A DNA stretch of 64,000 nt from Sequoia sempervirens (lineage: Eukaryota; Streptophyta; Pinopsida; Cupressales; Cupressaceae), in contig VDFB02262634.1 of assembly GCA_007258455.2 (NCBI GenBank), positions 62,001-126,000 of the forward strand, given 5' to 3'. Every line of letters begins with the position of its first letter. Position 1 is the stretch's first letter. Positions 1 through 12,047 of the stretch are shown here, piece by piece. The position numbers were made by a program, and so were the translations under genes. The notes below the pieces were generated by a model that was given only the letters and a program-made list of their open reading frames with translations, made no database searches and had not been told where the DNA came from.

Positions 1-241
1 ACATTCAACTTGTAGGTCCTCTCAAAGCTTCTCCTAGACTTGCTTGTAACTTTGAAAACTTGATGAAAACCTTTTCAATCTTTCTCTTAATTATACCTAT
101 CTCCTAGACCTACAAATCACATTTAAAGAGAAGGGAAAATGTTTGGCAGTTAGTAGATAGGCGAAAATATGAAAGGAGAATGATGAATGAACAAAGTGCA
201 ATGCTTCAACTCACCAAACCCTAGTGACAAGATGTTGTAAC
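1..241 (-). mobile_element. LTR P, left part in block 1 (U5 side), cut by element A
   Basis: This matches 28829-29094 in block 2, where it lies inside an LTR read on the minus strand. Block 2 has a short extra stretch (ttgaattgctttgaaaact type) that is absent here. The LTR resumes at 11641 after element A. No coding signal is present. Confidence 0.7.
237..241. repeat. Target-site duplication of element A, left copy (gtaac)
   Basis: gtaac precedes the TG that opens the left LTR and recurs at 11636-11640 after the CA that closes the right LTR. Block 2 holds one gtaac at the same place (about 29090), which is the unoccupied site. Confidence 0.93.
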
Positions 242-1571
242 TGGCTCGCACTCACAAAAGGATATGAATATCACAGTAAAACTTTCCTGGGAATTGGACA
301 TTCCGACAGGTGACTAATATCTTTCTGTGGACGTTCATTTACTTGTCAAACCAGGGGACGTAGACTTTAAATGGCGCAACAAAATATATGCACTAGGAAT
401 TTGTTTTGGTCAAATCTTAGCAAAAATACATACTGGAAAGAAATTCTATCTAAGCTACAAAATGGTAATGCAGAACTCTTTAACTCAACTATGCTTGATT
501 AAAACAGAAACTGTAACAGCTACGACTGAAGCACAAACCATGAACTGGCCTTATGCTGCAGGAACAGTCACAGGGATGGACTCTCTATGCTGCAAGAGTA
601 GTGTAAGACTGAGTTTGCGTAAAAACTTCAAAAGATGAAAGCTAACTAGATATCAGCAGAAAAGAACATCTAACTAATTAACTACAGATACTTACTAAGT
701 GGGCCCCCTTAGCAAGCATCTACTGATTACATAGATGCTGAACTCAGAACTTCATCAATCTTTATTCATGAAAACAGAATGAGATACATTGTTTTGTTGA
801 TGTGAAAACTAACAACAAACTCTGTTTCTGGTCAAACAGATTTCGTCTTTCATTATCATACTGATTCTTACATGATCTATGCTACTCTATTTCTATCTTA
901 CCTAAAAATCATCTATTACTCATTCTATTCATCATCTACCACTACCTCGCGCAGGAGGAGTATCTTATTTTTAAATTAACAGAACAACTAACTAACTAAC
1001 TTCATCAAAGAAAGACGTGGAAGTAAAGTATATCCCTGAATCAAGGAACAAACTTCATAAATGAATTTATGTGTTCAACCCGATTTAGAGAGAATCTAGC
1101 ACTTCACTCTTTCCAGATTGACTTTCCATTAAAAATCTTTCCAAATCGGTTTCAGTCAAAGAGTCTTTGGCGGAGCTTCCTCAAAGTCGTGTAGGAAATG
1201 GGCTTTACTGCAAGGCCGAGATTGGCTGCGCTTGACTCGATCATTCTTCAACAACCTGCGAAACAAAAGGTAACAGACGCGCAAGAAAAGGCATATGGTA
1301 CATACACAATATCTATTCATTAATCACACATTTCAAATCTACTTCACCATTCAAAAATTGTATACGATATACCAGCCATTTTCGGGAGTCAACAGGGCAA
1401 TAAATGCAATCAAGGTCAACACAATAGGCTGCAGGAATATAAAAGTGTCTTGCTACAGGATATCTCCATAAAAGGTTTCAATCAAAGTTTAAACAGCCAT
1501 GAAATAGCAAAAATGAAGTCATTTAAAAGTTTATTATAACATCAAATTATGAGCATATTTTAGGCTCATCA
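242..1571 (-). repeat. Element A 3' LTR (left copy)
   Basis: It begins tggctcgcactcac and ends ggctcatca, as does the right copy at 10324-11635. The two copies differ by many substitutions and small indels (1330 against 1312 bp), so the insertion is not recent. Short ORFs within it are not conserved between the two LTRs and look like noise. Confidence 0.92.
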
Positions 1572-1583
1572 CTGCCCCCTACT
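1572..1583 (-). other. Element A polypurine tract
   Basis: Directly inside the left LTR the minus strand reads agtagggggcag, a purine tract touching the LTR as expected for plus-strand DNA priming. It overlaps or abuts the end of ORF3. Confidence 0.75.
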
Positions 1584-4065
1584 TAGCCCAATGTTGGTCC
1601 TCCAGCATTAACTTTCCTGGTGGTTTCTCTGAAGTCAGTAGTGGCTGCATGACTCTGGAATGGATGTCCAAACCTATAATAGAATCCTCTGAAATCCCGG
1701 CACCTTTCATATCTGCGGTCTTCTAATTCACTGTTAAGATTTGTAGCCTGATGAGGATACAGGGGCCACATTAGCACAGGGGGTCTGAATGTCAGTGGCA
1801 GCCACAATTCAAATCTTGTTTGAAGTCCCAATTGAATATATCTACTGGTTCATTTGAGTGCAGCTGTAAAGTTTAAGGGACCATGTGGTTCGACTTCTTA
1901 ACCCAACAGTCAATTTTTCCCATCTTTTCTCAGTTCTGGTATATGCTAATCTGCAAAATGAATATTGCTGTGCCTGGAATTCATCATATACTTGCTTTCT
2001 GATGTCAAATATTTTTGCTTTGGCTGAAACATTATTAATACCATATGTCAAAGCAAACCAATCTTTCAGCATTGCATGTGGGTTTGAACTTTGAGAGTGT
2101 AATGGGACAGGCTCTGTTTTCTCAATTTCCTCACATTTCCCACTGTCTACCATAATTCACCTCATTTGCTGCCCATGACATGAATGCTATCAAATGAATA
2201 TCACCAATGTATGGAAGAAGATTCCATTATGTTTCAAGTGGTATTAAAAATCCATGCAAATAGAATTCACACAGAGAATTCCTTAACCAGTTAGGGGCTG
2301 CTTGATATGCTTCATAAAACTCTTTGGCAGAATGAATTATGGGGTCTTGGTTTCTGGAAATTCTCATCAATTGAAACCATAAAAACTATTCTTTGAGGCA
2401 CAGAGCATAAACTCTGGGTGGCGGTCTGCATTCCATAATTTGACCAGTTACATTTAGCATTTCGTCCATTTTTGCTTTCAATTCAGCAATTTCCTATTTT
2501 TGCTTTTCAATTTTCTTTTTCAATTTCTTCTTTTCTATTTGCCACAGACTTTGTTGCATATCAGTCTGGGAAATGTGTCGAAAAGTCACAGTTTGCAGTG
2601 TAACTGTTTCCCAATTATTTTTAACAAATTCCAGAAATTTAATTAAAAAGGTTCTCCTATACACAACAATGGCTTTACACATTGCAGGATGAAATACAAC
2701 TTCATTAGGCACATTTAGTTGTTCATCATGTTCTTGTTCTTGCTGCAGGATAAATTCTTCTTGTTGCTGCGGTGAAGAAGTCTGTGCTTCCTCTGAGAAT
2801 TGCATAGCAGCATTAACCAAATCATCAAGACTTGGCAACTCGTTCCCATTATGCCCTGCTTCTTTTTTCTCTACTTGTTCCTCTTTAGGAACGACTGAAC
2901 TCTGAGCAGCATTCTCAGATTCATTCTGAGAAACATTAAATTTAGATTCAACAGACCCTTCTGAAATTACAATCACCTCAAGTTGCGGTGAAACAGGGGA
3001 GGTCCTAAATTGTTTCCTTGTGGAAACCCTTCTTGGTATTGATGTGGCTGCAGGGGGTGTTCAGGTAGCTTTTCTTTTTCTTGTTTGTTCAGGGGACTCT
3101 GCCCTACCAGAGGATGATGGTGAATTGGTAATATCAACAGCTGTTGCTGTAGGAGAAACTGTTGCAGGGGAAGGTGTTGTAGGAGAGGAGCATTGCCTTT
3201 TCTGAGAACGAGGGTCAGATTCTGGGGACCCTTCTGCCTTTGATTTTCCTTTCTCCCTCCTAGCGGCAGACCTAGTTTGTACCCTAGCAGAGGATTCAGC
3301 TGTGACAGCTACAGGATCGGGTGCTACAAGAGTAGATGACCCTTGCCCTGTTCCACTAGTAGATGCAATTTCTTTCTTCTTTCTTTGAGGCCGTGGGGTA
3401 ATTACCCTAGGGGGTTGCAGAGGTTGTAAACTATTTTGGGAAAGAAATTGTTACTAGGAGAGAGGTGAAATGTCTCTCAAAGAGTGCTCAATAAGAAATT
3501 TAATAAGGCCATGATGAGTGACAGAGTTATCTTTCCCCTATTGAGTTCTATGGGCACTTTGCTCTAAAAACTTTAACAAGAAATTCAGAACATTCACAGC
3601 CAACCCATGCCTTATATGGCTTAATAATTTAAAATGATGAGAATGCAGATAGGAAAAACGGCCTTCACAGGTTAAATACCTCATTATATAAGTGGCATAC
3701 TCTGAATATGGAAGAGGTAGTGACACTCGCTTGCATCCTTGCTTGGAGACGTCCAGAGGTCCATCAGTAGGCATCGAAAATTCAGCCCTTGCAGCTGCAG
3801 CATCTGAAGAAAAGTTTTCTCCAACGGCTGGGAGCCCGGTTACCTCAGCAATTCTGTCTTCGGTTGCAACAACTGTTAGACCCCATACGGTGGCTTCCCC
3901 TTTAGAAAGTGTTCTCAAAAATTCTGTCGCAGCCTCCTCATCAAAATCATTTAAACTTAGAAAATAATTTAACCATCCACAGAGGCTAAATGCTTGGACT
4001 ATCTGCGGGTTTTGCAACAACAATTCATGAGATATAGGCTCATGTCGTACCAACTGACCACCCAT
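1583..4065 (-). pseudogene. Element A ORF3: accessory (env-position) protein downstream of integrase, decayed
   Basis: The frame starts at an ATG at 4065 (reads MGGQLVRHEP). It stays in one frame to about 2150 with several nonsense codons, then continues after two apparent frameshifts (near 2150 and 1840) up to the polypurine tract, about 830 codons in all. The first 180 residues look globular, with a motif like EDRIAEVTGLP that recurs in plant retroelement accessory ORFs. A Ser/Pro/Thr-rich linker with basic clusters (RKKKE, RREKGK, TRKRK) follows, then a Glu/Gln-rich part and a likely coiled coil around 2460-2580. No signal peptide or clear membrane span is seen, so calling it an envelope would be unsupported. 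It sits where Athila-type elements carry env-like ORFs. Function unknown. Confidence 0.7.
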
Positions 4066-4746
4066 GTTTGCAGTTTTTCTAGCTGAACTCAATTTCTTGC
4101 TAAAGATTCAAATTCTTTATTTCCTTTTCTGCTCTAGTTTTTCTCTGTCAGGCCGCCACATTTCTTTCTTTTTTTCTAAAAATAAACTTTTTTAAACAAG
4201 CAGTCTTAATCGTAGTTTGCAAGAAAAAGATGCATTAAAGAAGGTCATGCAATCACGTTTGGAAAGTACCAGAAATATATTAAAGAAAGATTATTTTGCA
4301 GTTATGGCAGCGGCGAAAAGACAGGCTTCAAAAGATGGATTACCTCGCCCCCTACTTAAAAGATTACATGTGTCCTCACATGTACTAAAAAATAGGTAGA
4401 GATTCAGGTGATAATGACCGGTACATGCATAATAGTAATTGAATAGAATAAAATAAATCAAATATGCAATAAGAAAAGATATGGCGTACCTTTAGTAATT
4501 GCACGTACGTGTGAAGAAAGATGACGGCGCTGCTTGAATTGACAAGTTGGAAAGATATCTTAATTAAGGTTGATGCAGACGGATGAAGTGGATGGGTGAC
4601 GTGGGCGGATGAAATGTACGAATGAAATGGATGGATGGGATGGATGGATGGAAGATAAAGAAGTGAGGTGGGGGTGATAAATGAAAATGAAGAAAAGGGG
4701 GCTTTCTTAAAAAGAAAACCTTTATTATGGGCATGCTTTTTAAAAA
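4066..4746. other. Element A spacer between integrase and ORF3, with a GGAT-rich microsatellite
   Basis: No gene is seen. Positions 4586-4660 hold an imperfect ggatggatgg repeat on the plus strand. The stretch is AT-rich otherwise. A leader or splice acceptor for ORF3 would be expected here, but none can be singled out with confidence. Confidence 0.6.
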
Positions 4747-6803
4747 TTACGGGAACGCTGCAGGAGAAAGGCTAGAGCCTTCGGCTGCAGGAAGAGTAGC
4801 AGGAGGAACCTGAATGAACTGCTTCATGAAGTCTTCCTTGGAAACTGGCTTATGGTACAGTCGGAGTCGGTGGCCATTGACGAGCAATTTGAAACGAACT
4901 GGATCAATTGTGACCAGCTGCACAGCTCCATTGTCAAACACATTTTCAACCTCATAGGGGCCGATCCAGTGTGTTGTGAGTTTACCCTGTTTTCTTGGTA
5001 CCTGGAATCATATAACAAAGCCCAATCTCCAGCAGAAAATATTCTGGTTTTGATGTGTTGATCATGCCATTTCTCACCCAAAGCATTTAGCTGCAGGAGA
5101 CGGTCCTTCTGTGCTTCAGATAAGTCCATGTTGAGTTCAAGAGCTGTCCTCAAAGTTTTATGTTCAAATTCAATGGGTAACATAGCTGTTTTCCCATAGA
5201 GAAACTCAAAAGGTGTAAACCCAGTTGTTGTTTTCCATGTAGTTCTGTAAGCCCAAACTGCTTCAGGAAGTCTATTACTCCAGTCTTTCTTATGAATCTG
5301 CACTGTCTTTGTGAGGATCGCTTCAATTTCTTTGTTTGTTACCTCCGCTTGACTATTGGCTTGAGGATGATAGGGGCTGGACTTCCTGTGTTTGATCTTA
5401 TAGTCATTCATAAGTGCAGTGATCAGATTTGACGTAAACTGAGCTCCTTGATCAGTTACAAGCTCTCTGGGAACTCCAAATCTGGTGAAAATTTGTTCAT
5501 ACAAAAATTTAGCAACTTTGTTATCTCGAGCATTAGTCATAGCTTTTACCTCGACCCATTTTGTGACATAATCCGTGCAAACCAGAATGTATGACTTTCC
5601 ATTTGATGGTGGATCAACTGTCCCCACAAAATCCATCCCCCATTTATCAAAAGGGGTGACTATTACCTGCAAATATAGTGGCATTTCATCTGACTTAGTT
5701 GGTCTTCCCATACGGTGGCATCTGTCACACTTCCTTGTATAGGCCACATCATCCTTGTGTAATGTTGGCCAGTAATACCCTGTTGTAAGAACCTTCATTG
5801 CTATTCTTTTTGCTGCAAAATGCCCTCCACATGGTTCATCATGGCAGACATGCAAGATATCATAAGTCTCATCTTCTCTTACACATCTTCGCATTACTTG
5901 ATCAGGGCCAGTATAGAACAGACAATTGGTAATCCAAGTAAAGTTGAAACTTTTCTCTATCAACAACTTCTTTTCTTTTGGGAAAAAATGAGCTAGTATT
6001 CTGTTTGCTGCCAGATAATTAGCAATATCTACATACCAGGGTGTATGTGCAGCAATGGAAAACAAGTGTTCATCTGGAAATCTATCATCAATGACCTCTT
6101 GTTCCTCAGATGTGGCTGATTGAAGTCTTGATAAAAAGTCAGCTACAACATTAGCTCTTCCTGGTTTGTCAATGATTGTGATATCAAATTCTTGTAACAA
6201 CATGAGCCAACATGCCAATCTACCAGAAATGGCAGGATTGTTCATCAGGTACTTGATTGCTGCATGGTCAGTGTGGACAAATATCTGATAACCTGTGACA
6301 TAATGCCTGAATTTATTCAAAGCATATACTACTGCAAGGAATTCCTTTTCTGTAACAGTATAGTTGAGCTCAGGACCTTGAAGGTTTTTGCTGATAAAAT
6401 AGATAGCATGCTCAATTGAATTTTCTTTTTGACTTAAAACTGCTCCTATACCAAAATCAGATGCATCAGCATGTATGTGAAAAGGTAGGTTCCATTTTGG
6501 ACCTTGAAGAACAGGGGCTTTGGTAAGCAAGTCCTTTAGCTGCAGGAAAGATTTTTCGCAGGCCTCGGTCCACTCAAATTGGGAATCCTTTGTTAACAAA
6601 TCATAAAGTGGACTGGCAATTTTACTAAAGTCTTTTATAAACCTTCTATAATACCCTGCATGACCAAGAAAACTTCTAACATCTTTTTGTTTTGCAGGAG
6701 TTTGTAAATTCTGAATAACTTCAATTTTAGCAGGGTCAACCTGAATTCCATTCTTTGAAATATGATGACCTAGAACAATACCTTCTTCCATCATTGAAAG
6801 CAT
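4747..6803 (-). pseudogene. Element A pol: end of RT, RNase H and integrase
   Basis: In one open frame come the RT thumb (GIVLGHHISKNGI), a Gypsy RNase H (HADASDFGIGAVLSQ; TEKEFLAVVYA; HTDHAAIKYL), an integrase zinc finger (H and H near CHDEPCGGHF, then CDRC) and the integrase core (WGMDFVGTV, VTDQGAQF, then the Glu in SQAEVTNKEIE). After a frameshift near 5000 the C-terminal GPY-type module follows (HWIGPYEV, VNGHRLRLY), ending at 4747. The catalytic residues of RNase H and integrase that I can check are kept. No chromodomain follows. This is the best preserved part of the element. Confidence 0.93.
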
Positions 6804-7647
6804 TTTTCAATCGCTTAGAGACAAATCTCCTTGCTCTCTTACACCTTTTTAATACTTTTTCTAAATTCACCAGTGCTTCTTCAAATGTGACTCCATATGT
6901 AGTGAAATCATCCATATAAATCTCCATACATTCATGAGATATATCAGCAAATATACTAATTACTGCTCTCTGAAATGTTGCTGGTGCATTGCATAAGCCA
7001 AAAGGCAAGACCGAATAAGCAAATGTTCCCCATGGACAGGTAAAAGTGGTCTTGTCTTGATCTTTAGGGGCAATTTTTATCTGATTATACCCACTGTAAC
7101 CATCTAAGAAGGAAAAATATCTTTTACCAGACAGTGAATCTAGTACTTGGTCTACAAAAGGTAATGGAAAATGATCTTTCTTAGTGGCATTGTTCAACTC
7201 TCTGTAATCTACACATACTCTCCATTTTCCTCCTTTCTTGGAGACAATGACTAATGGAGAAACCCATTGGCTGTCAGAAATTGGGTAAATAAAACCAGCA
7301 TCAAGCAACTTTTGAAGTTCATTTTTCACTATTTCTCTAAGTGCTGGATTTACTCTTCTCTGAGGTTGTCTAACTGGTAAACAATCTTCTTTGATATATA
7401 TCCTATGAGTACAGGCTCGAGGATCTATTCCCTGCATGTCCCCATATTCCCATGCAAAAGCTTTATGCTGTTCTTGTAGCATTTTTAATAAGTTAGCCTC
7501 TTGAGACTGAGACAGCTTGCTATTAACATTCAAACAATGATCTGGAGACAATTCTATCTGCTTAAGGAGATTACTCATAGAATCAATAGGTAATGTTTGT
7601 ACCTCTTGTGGAAGCAAGTTATGAAAAATTATCGAAAGTTTAGGCAA
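6736..7647 (-). pseudogene. Element A pol: reverse transcriptase
   Basis: RT motifs are present in order: LLDAGFIYPISDSQWVSP, WRVCVDYRELN, FLDGYSGYNQI, PFGLCNAPATFQR and the catalytic box YMDD. The frame then slips by one base near 6840: the continuing homology (LSLSD, then MMEEGIVLGH) is in another frame and includes a TGA at 6807-6809. Upstream it joins protease in the same frame through two nonsense codons at about 7673 and 7732. RT copies the element RNA in the virus-like particle, but this copy cannot make the full enzyme. Confidence 0.92.
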
Positions 7648-7731
7648 TGAACTCTCAAAATTTAGCTGCTACAGGAAACATTGATGCTGATTGTCACTTG
7701 GATCAGATAAACTATCCGTATCAAGATTGAA

Positions 7732-8322
7732 TTACAGAATTTGAAAAAGCAAGGCATCTTCACTTCGAAGTTGAGAGAATGAATCATTTTGAAGCATCAT
7801 CAATTGAGCCAAAGAATTGGCTTCTTCAGTTTCTTCTCCCACATCTGGCCAAACAGGTTGGGACAAATCTGGTTGAGGTTTAGCAGGTGGATACAAGGCC
7901 AATTTCTTTGTGGACTGCCCATCAGAAATGGTCATATCTCCTGAATGGCATCCTATAAAAGCATCAGCAGTTGCTAACCATGGCCTACCAAGGATAACTG
8001 GATACCCTCCTAAAGTTTCCTTAACTGATAATATTGTAAAATCAGCAGGATACTCCCAAGATTCAAGAGTGACAATTACATCTTCTATCATCCCATCAGG
8101 TTTGACTGTGGAGCTGTCTACAAGCTGCAGAACTGTGGGTGTAGACCTAATGTTTGAAATATTCAAGGAGTCCATAGTATGCTTTGTCATTACATTAATG
8201 GCAGCTCCTAAATCAATCAAAACATTTTTTACAACTTGGCCATTTATATGTATCTGTACTACAGGGCTTCCAGGATCAATATACTTTGGAATGACTACAT
8301 TTTCCAACATTATATCAGCCAA
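7732..8322 (-). pseudogene. Element A pol: aspartic protease, catalytic motif altered
   Basis: A retropepsin-like protease domain of Athila/Tat type. The expected catalytic D-S/T-G appears as DLG (in VLIDLGAAINVM), with codon TTA where TCA would give Ser, a single C-to-T change. Downstream landmarks of the family are present (ILGRPWLATADAFIGC). The frame differs from gag by one base near 8315, either decay or the site of a programmed shift. This protease should be inactive. Confidence 0.85.
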
Positions 8323-10073
8323 TTTCCTAAGACATGAATTGTTTGGGGATCCTTTTTCTTTCGTCCAGGCTTCTTCAAACAGGCTTCTTTAATAGCTTTT
8401 CTAAAAATAGGAACATCTTTAATAGCCTGAAACAAAGGGATTTGAATTTGCACATTTTTGAGCTGATCTAGAATATCAAAAGTGGGTTCTTCCATGAGTT
8501 TAGATTCAGTACTTTGTAACCTCTGAGGAAAAGGTGGTTTATCTTGTCTCTGTAGAACAAGTTCCATAGAAACTGTATCTGGTATAGGTATGTGCTTAGT
8601 GGAAACAACAGATGCATTAGATTCTTCAAGGGGTGAATCAGATATTTCTATAATTAGAGGTGGTTTGGGAGCAAGTAAAGTAGTTCCAGACCTCAGATGG
8701 ATGTCATTAACATTTAAGGCATAAGCTTGATATTGGTTGGCTTCAGAAATAGACACAGGCTGTTGAGGCTGCTGCTGTTGCTTATTATTGGGATTAGGCA
8801 ATGGCTAGGCAGGCATAGGCGTTTGCTTTGGAGGTCCAGGATTTGTGGTAGTTGTTATAGGAGGTGGCATAAGGGCCTATTGTTGTGGCTGTGGAGGCTG
8901 TAAGAAGCCAGGAGACTAGTTTTGCCATTGTTGAGGACCTCTCCATTGAGGATTTTGTTGCCAATTTCCTGAAGGTGGGGTCCATTGACCTTGTGGCTGT
9001 TGCCAACCTCCTTGAGGAGATTGCCACTGTGGGGTTTGATAATTAGGCCAGCTTGGTTGAGGCGGATTCCATGGTGGTGGTGGTCCATATGCTTGTTGCC
9101 ATTGGTTATTATAGCTAGAATAGGGATTACCAAAAGTTAAAGGGTCTTGAGGCATACCTTGCCTTTGGGCCCATGGTCTCCTTTGTGCAACAAAGAACAC
9201 CTGATCATCATCACCTTCCACTGGTTTGAAATCAGTAGGCAGTTGTCTGGCTTCCAGATTAGCCACCATCTTGCATCTGCAATCATGCTTCTTTTGTCTA
9301 CAGTAGGGACAGAACTCAACCAAAGCTACCTCAGCTTTTGCATGTTTTTTTCGAGCTTGCATAGTGTCCAATTGTGTAGCCATATTATTAATGATGTCCT
9401 GCTTGAAACCAGATAGCAGATTTGTGATCTCCATTCGGGAAACTCCACCAGAAGAAGACTTCCCCACTCAAGCATGATGACCTCAACCTTTCTTAACTAT
9501 TGCTCGAGAGTAGTTAAGGCATATCTTCTGTATATCATCCCAAGGCAGTTGAGTTATATCACCTCCTCCCATTAGGTCCAGGGCGTCAATACAGGCATCA
9601 CTGATTCCCCTTAGAAAGAGTAGTTTCTGAGAGTCCTCGTTAAGAGTATGGTTTGAGTTTCTTTTTAATGAAAACAAAAACCTTGAAATATAATCTTCCA
9701 GACTTTCATCCTCCTTCTGCTGAATTCGAAATATGTCATCACCTTTGCTGGCACTCTTACAATATTCCTTATACTTTTCAAGGAATTTCGTTTGCATGGC
9801 TGCCCAACTATTTACAACGGCTCTTCCCAAACTCATGAACCATCTGAGAGCTGCCTCCTTCATAGTGGAAGGAAATAGCTTTAGTTTATGAGCGTCGGTG
9901 TTGTAGTCATAACTGCGACAGAGGACATCAAATTCCAACAGAAAAGTTTTTGGGTCTTCTGTGACCAGGCCATAAAACTTTGGAAGCAAGGAAGAGGGGA
10001 TGTTTTTAAGATTGTCAGTATCTTGTTGGGGAACAATGGGAAACTCAAATGTAGGAGGTGGATTATTTGCCAT
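8316..10073 (-). pseudogene. Element A gag
   Basis: Start ATG at 10073 (MANNPPPTFEFP), about 230 bases from the primer-binding site. The capsid region matches plant Gypsy gag (FYGLVTEDPKTFLLEFD, LKLFPSTMKEAALRWF, LRGISD). A Cys/His cluster follows (CPYCRQKKHDCRC), irregular for a zinc knuckle, then a Trp/Pro/Gln-rich repeat region. The same frame continues to about 8316 and is interrupted by two TGA near 9470-9485 and TAGs near 8913, 8880 and 8805, each one C-to-T step from CGA or CAG. Gag would form the particle shell. Confidence 0.9.
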
Positions 10074-10301
10074 GTCTAGGTGCTGGAATAGCAGAGCAAA
10101 TGGATTTTCCTTAGGTTCGTTATCAGCTGGGTCAAATGGTAGTTCAATAAATAGATTTTCAGGGAGGAACCTTCCCAGTGCGTCTCTTTTCTTCTATGCA
10201 TGCAATATGGTGAGTAATGGCTTGAAAGATTTTGAATTTTTTTGACTAATAGACTAAACTAATGCTGAAAATGACTTTGTCAGACTCCTAGTTAGACACC
10301 A

Positions 10302-10319
10302 TCCCCGGCAACGGCACCA
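10302..10319 (-). other. Element A primer-binding site (tRNA-Asp type)
   Basis: The minus strand reads tggtgccgttgccgggga, four bases inside the right LTR. It matches the complement of the plant tRNA-Asp 3' end (tggcgccgttgccgggga) at all but one base. Asp primers are typical of Athila and some Tat elements. Confidence 0.88.
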
Positions 10320-10323
10320 AAAA

Positions 10324-11635
10324 TGGCTCGCACTCACAAAAGGATATGAATATCACAGTGAAACTTTCCTGGGAATTGGACATTCCGACAGTGACTAATA
10401 TCTTTCTCATGGATGTTCATTTACTTGTCAAACTGTGGGACGACTTTAAATGGCGAAAGCAAAATATATGCACTAGGAATTTGTTTGGTCAAATCTTTAG
10501 CAAAAATACATACCGGAAAGAAAATTCTATCTAAGCTGCATCGGTAATGCGCACTTTAACTCAACTATGTTGATTGCATAGAAATCAGAATAAATACGAC
10601 CGCTAATAAACCATGAACCGGCCTTATGTCAGAGGAATAGTCACGATGGACTCTATGCTGCAGGAGCAGTGTAAGACTGAGTTTGCGTAAAAACTTCAAA
10701 AGATGAAAGCTAACTGGATATCAGCAAAAAAGAACATCTAACTAATTAACTACAGATACTTATTAAGTGGGCCCCCTTAGCAAGCATCTACTGATTACAG
10801 AGATGCTGAACTCATAACTTCATCGATCTTTATTCATGAAAATAGAATGAGATACATTGTTTTGTTGATGTGAAAACTAACAACAAACTCTGTTTCTGGT
10901 CAAACAGATTATGTCTTTCATTATCATACTGATTCTTACATGATCTCTGCTACTCTATTTCTATCTTACCTAAAAATCATCTATTCCTCATTCTATTCAT
11001 CATCTACCACTACCTCGCGTAGGAGGAGTATCTTATTTTTAAATTAAAAGAACAACTAACTAACTAACTTCATCAAAGAAAAACATGGAAGTAAAGTATA
11101 TCCCTGAATCAAGGAACAAACTTCATAAATGAATTTATGTGTTCAACCCGATTCAGAGAATCTAGCGCTCCACTCTTTCCAGATTGACTTTCATTAAAAA
11201 TCTTTCCAAATCAGTTTCGGTCAAAGAGTCTTTGGCGGAGCTTCCTCAAAGTCGTGCAGGAAATGGGCTTTACTACAAGGCCGAGATCGGCTGCACTTGA
11301 CTCGATCATTCTTCAACAACCTGTGAAACAAAAGGTAATAGACGCGCAAGAAAAGGCATATGGTACATACACGATATCTATTCATTAATTACACATTTCA
11401 AATCTACTTCACCATTCAAAAACTGTATATGATATACCAGCCATTTTTGGGAGTCAACAGGGCAATAAATGCAATCAGGTTAACACAATAGGTTGCAGGA
11501 ATATAAAAGTGTCTTGCTACAAGATATCCCCATAAAAGGTTTCAATCAATGTTTAAATAGCCATGAAATAGCAAAAATGAAGTCATTTAAAAGTTTATCA
11601 TAACATCAAATTATGAGCATATTTTAGGCTCATCA
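10324..11635 (-). repeat. Element A 5' LTR (right copy)
   Basis: Starts tggctcgcactcac and ends ggctcatca next to gtaac. For the minus-strand element this is the promoter-bearing LTR. I could not place a convincing TATA box on the minus strand. Confidence 0.92.
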
Positions 11636-11640
11636 GTAAC
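11636..11640. repeat. Target-site duplication of element A, right copy (gtaac)
   Basis: Identical to 237-241 and directly after the terminal CA of the right LTR. Confidence 0.93.
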
Positions 11641-11930
11641 AATGCTTGAGAGGGAAACAATGGATGTGAACCTTGAATCTTTCTTGAAGGATGTTGATCT
11701 TGAATGCAAAGCTAGCTTGAATTGTGAGATCCTACACCACAAATGTTAGCTCCATAACAAACATGATGTAAAAAATCTTTCACATGATAGATGATACTTG
11801 AAAATGTTGCAAAACACTTGAAAATCTGCTCTTGAAGAAACTTGAAATCTCTTGTAAACACTTGTGAACTCCAATTTTCTATAGTGCATGAATACTCAAG
11901 TTGCTAGGATGAAAATGAGTGATTGAACCT

Positions 11931-11940
11931 TGTATTTATA
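11931..11940 (-). promoter_or_regulatory. TATA box of LTR P, block 1
   Basis: The minus strand reads gtataaatacaagg. The same context (gtatagatacaagg) occurs in LTR Q at 15278-15291 and in block 2 at 29379-29388, which supports a conserved core promoter. Confidence 0.6.
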
Positions 11941-12047
11941 CTCAATTATGCAAGAAATCCTAAAAATGCAACACTACAAGCCGACCTTAGATCTAAGATC
12001 AAATCATACCTCATTCACTACAAGTGGTCAATGGGTTTGACATAAGT

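Larger units (their letters stand above)
242..11635 (-). mobile_element. Element A: Ty3/Gypsy retrotransposon, Athila/Tat type, 11.4 kb, decayed
   Basis: A structurally complete LTR retrotransposon read on the minus strand. It has two LTRs of about 1.3 kb bounded by TG and CA, a 5-bp target duplication, an Asp-type primer-binding site, gag, protease, RT, RNase H, integrase, a long third ORF and a purine tract. The RT and integrase motifs and the tRNA-Asp primer fit the Athila/Tat branch. No chromodomain and no second RNase H domain are seen. All ORFs carry nonsense codons, and protease/RT/integrase joints carry small frameshifts, so it is not autonomous now. It inserted into LTR P of block 1 after the block duplication. 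Confidence 0.93.

Noticed and set aside
327..638. 103-codon ORF in the left LTR of element A
   Set aside because: The right LTR copy (from 10408) does not keep the frame, and LTRs of this size carry chance ORFs.
4586..4660. GGAT repeat as a regulatory element
   Set aside because: Ordinary imperfect microsatellite in the spacer of element A; nothing ties it to regulation.
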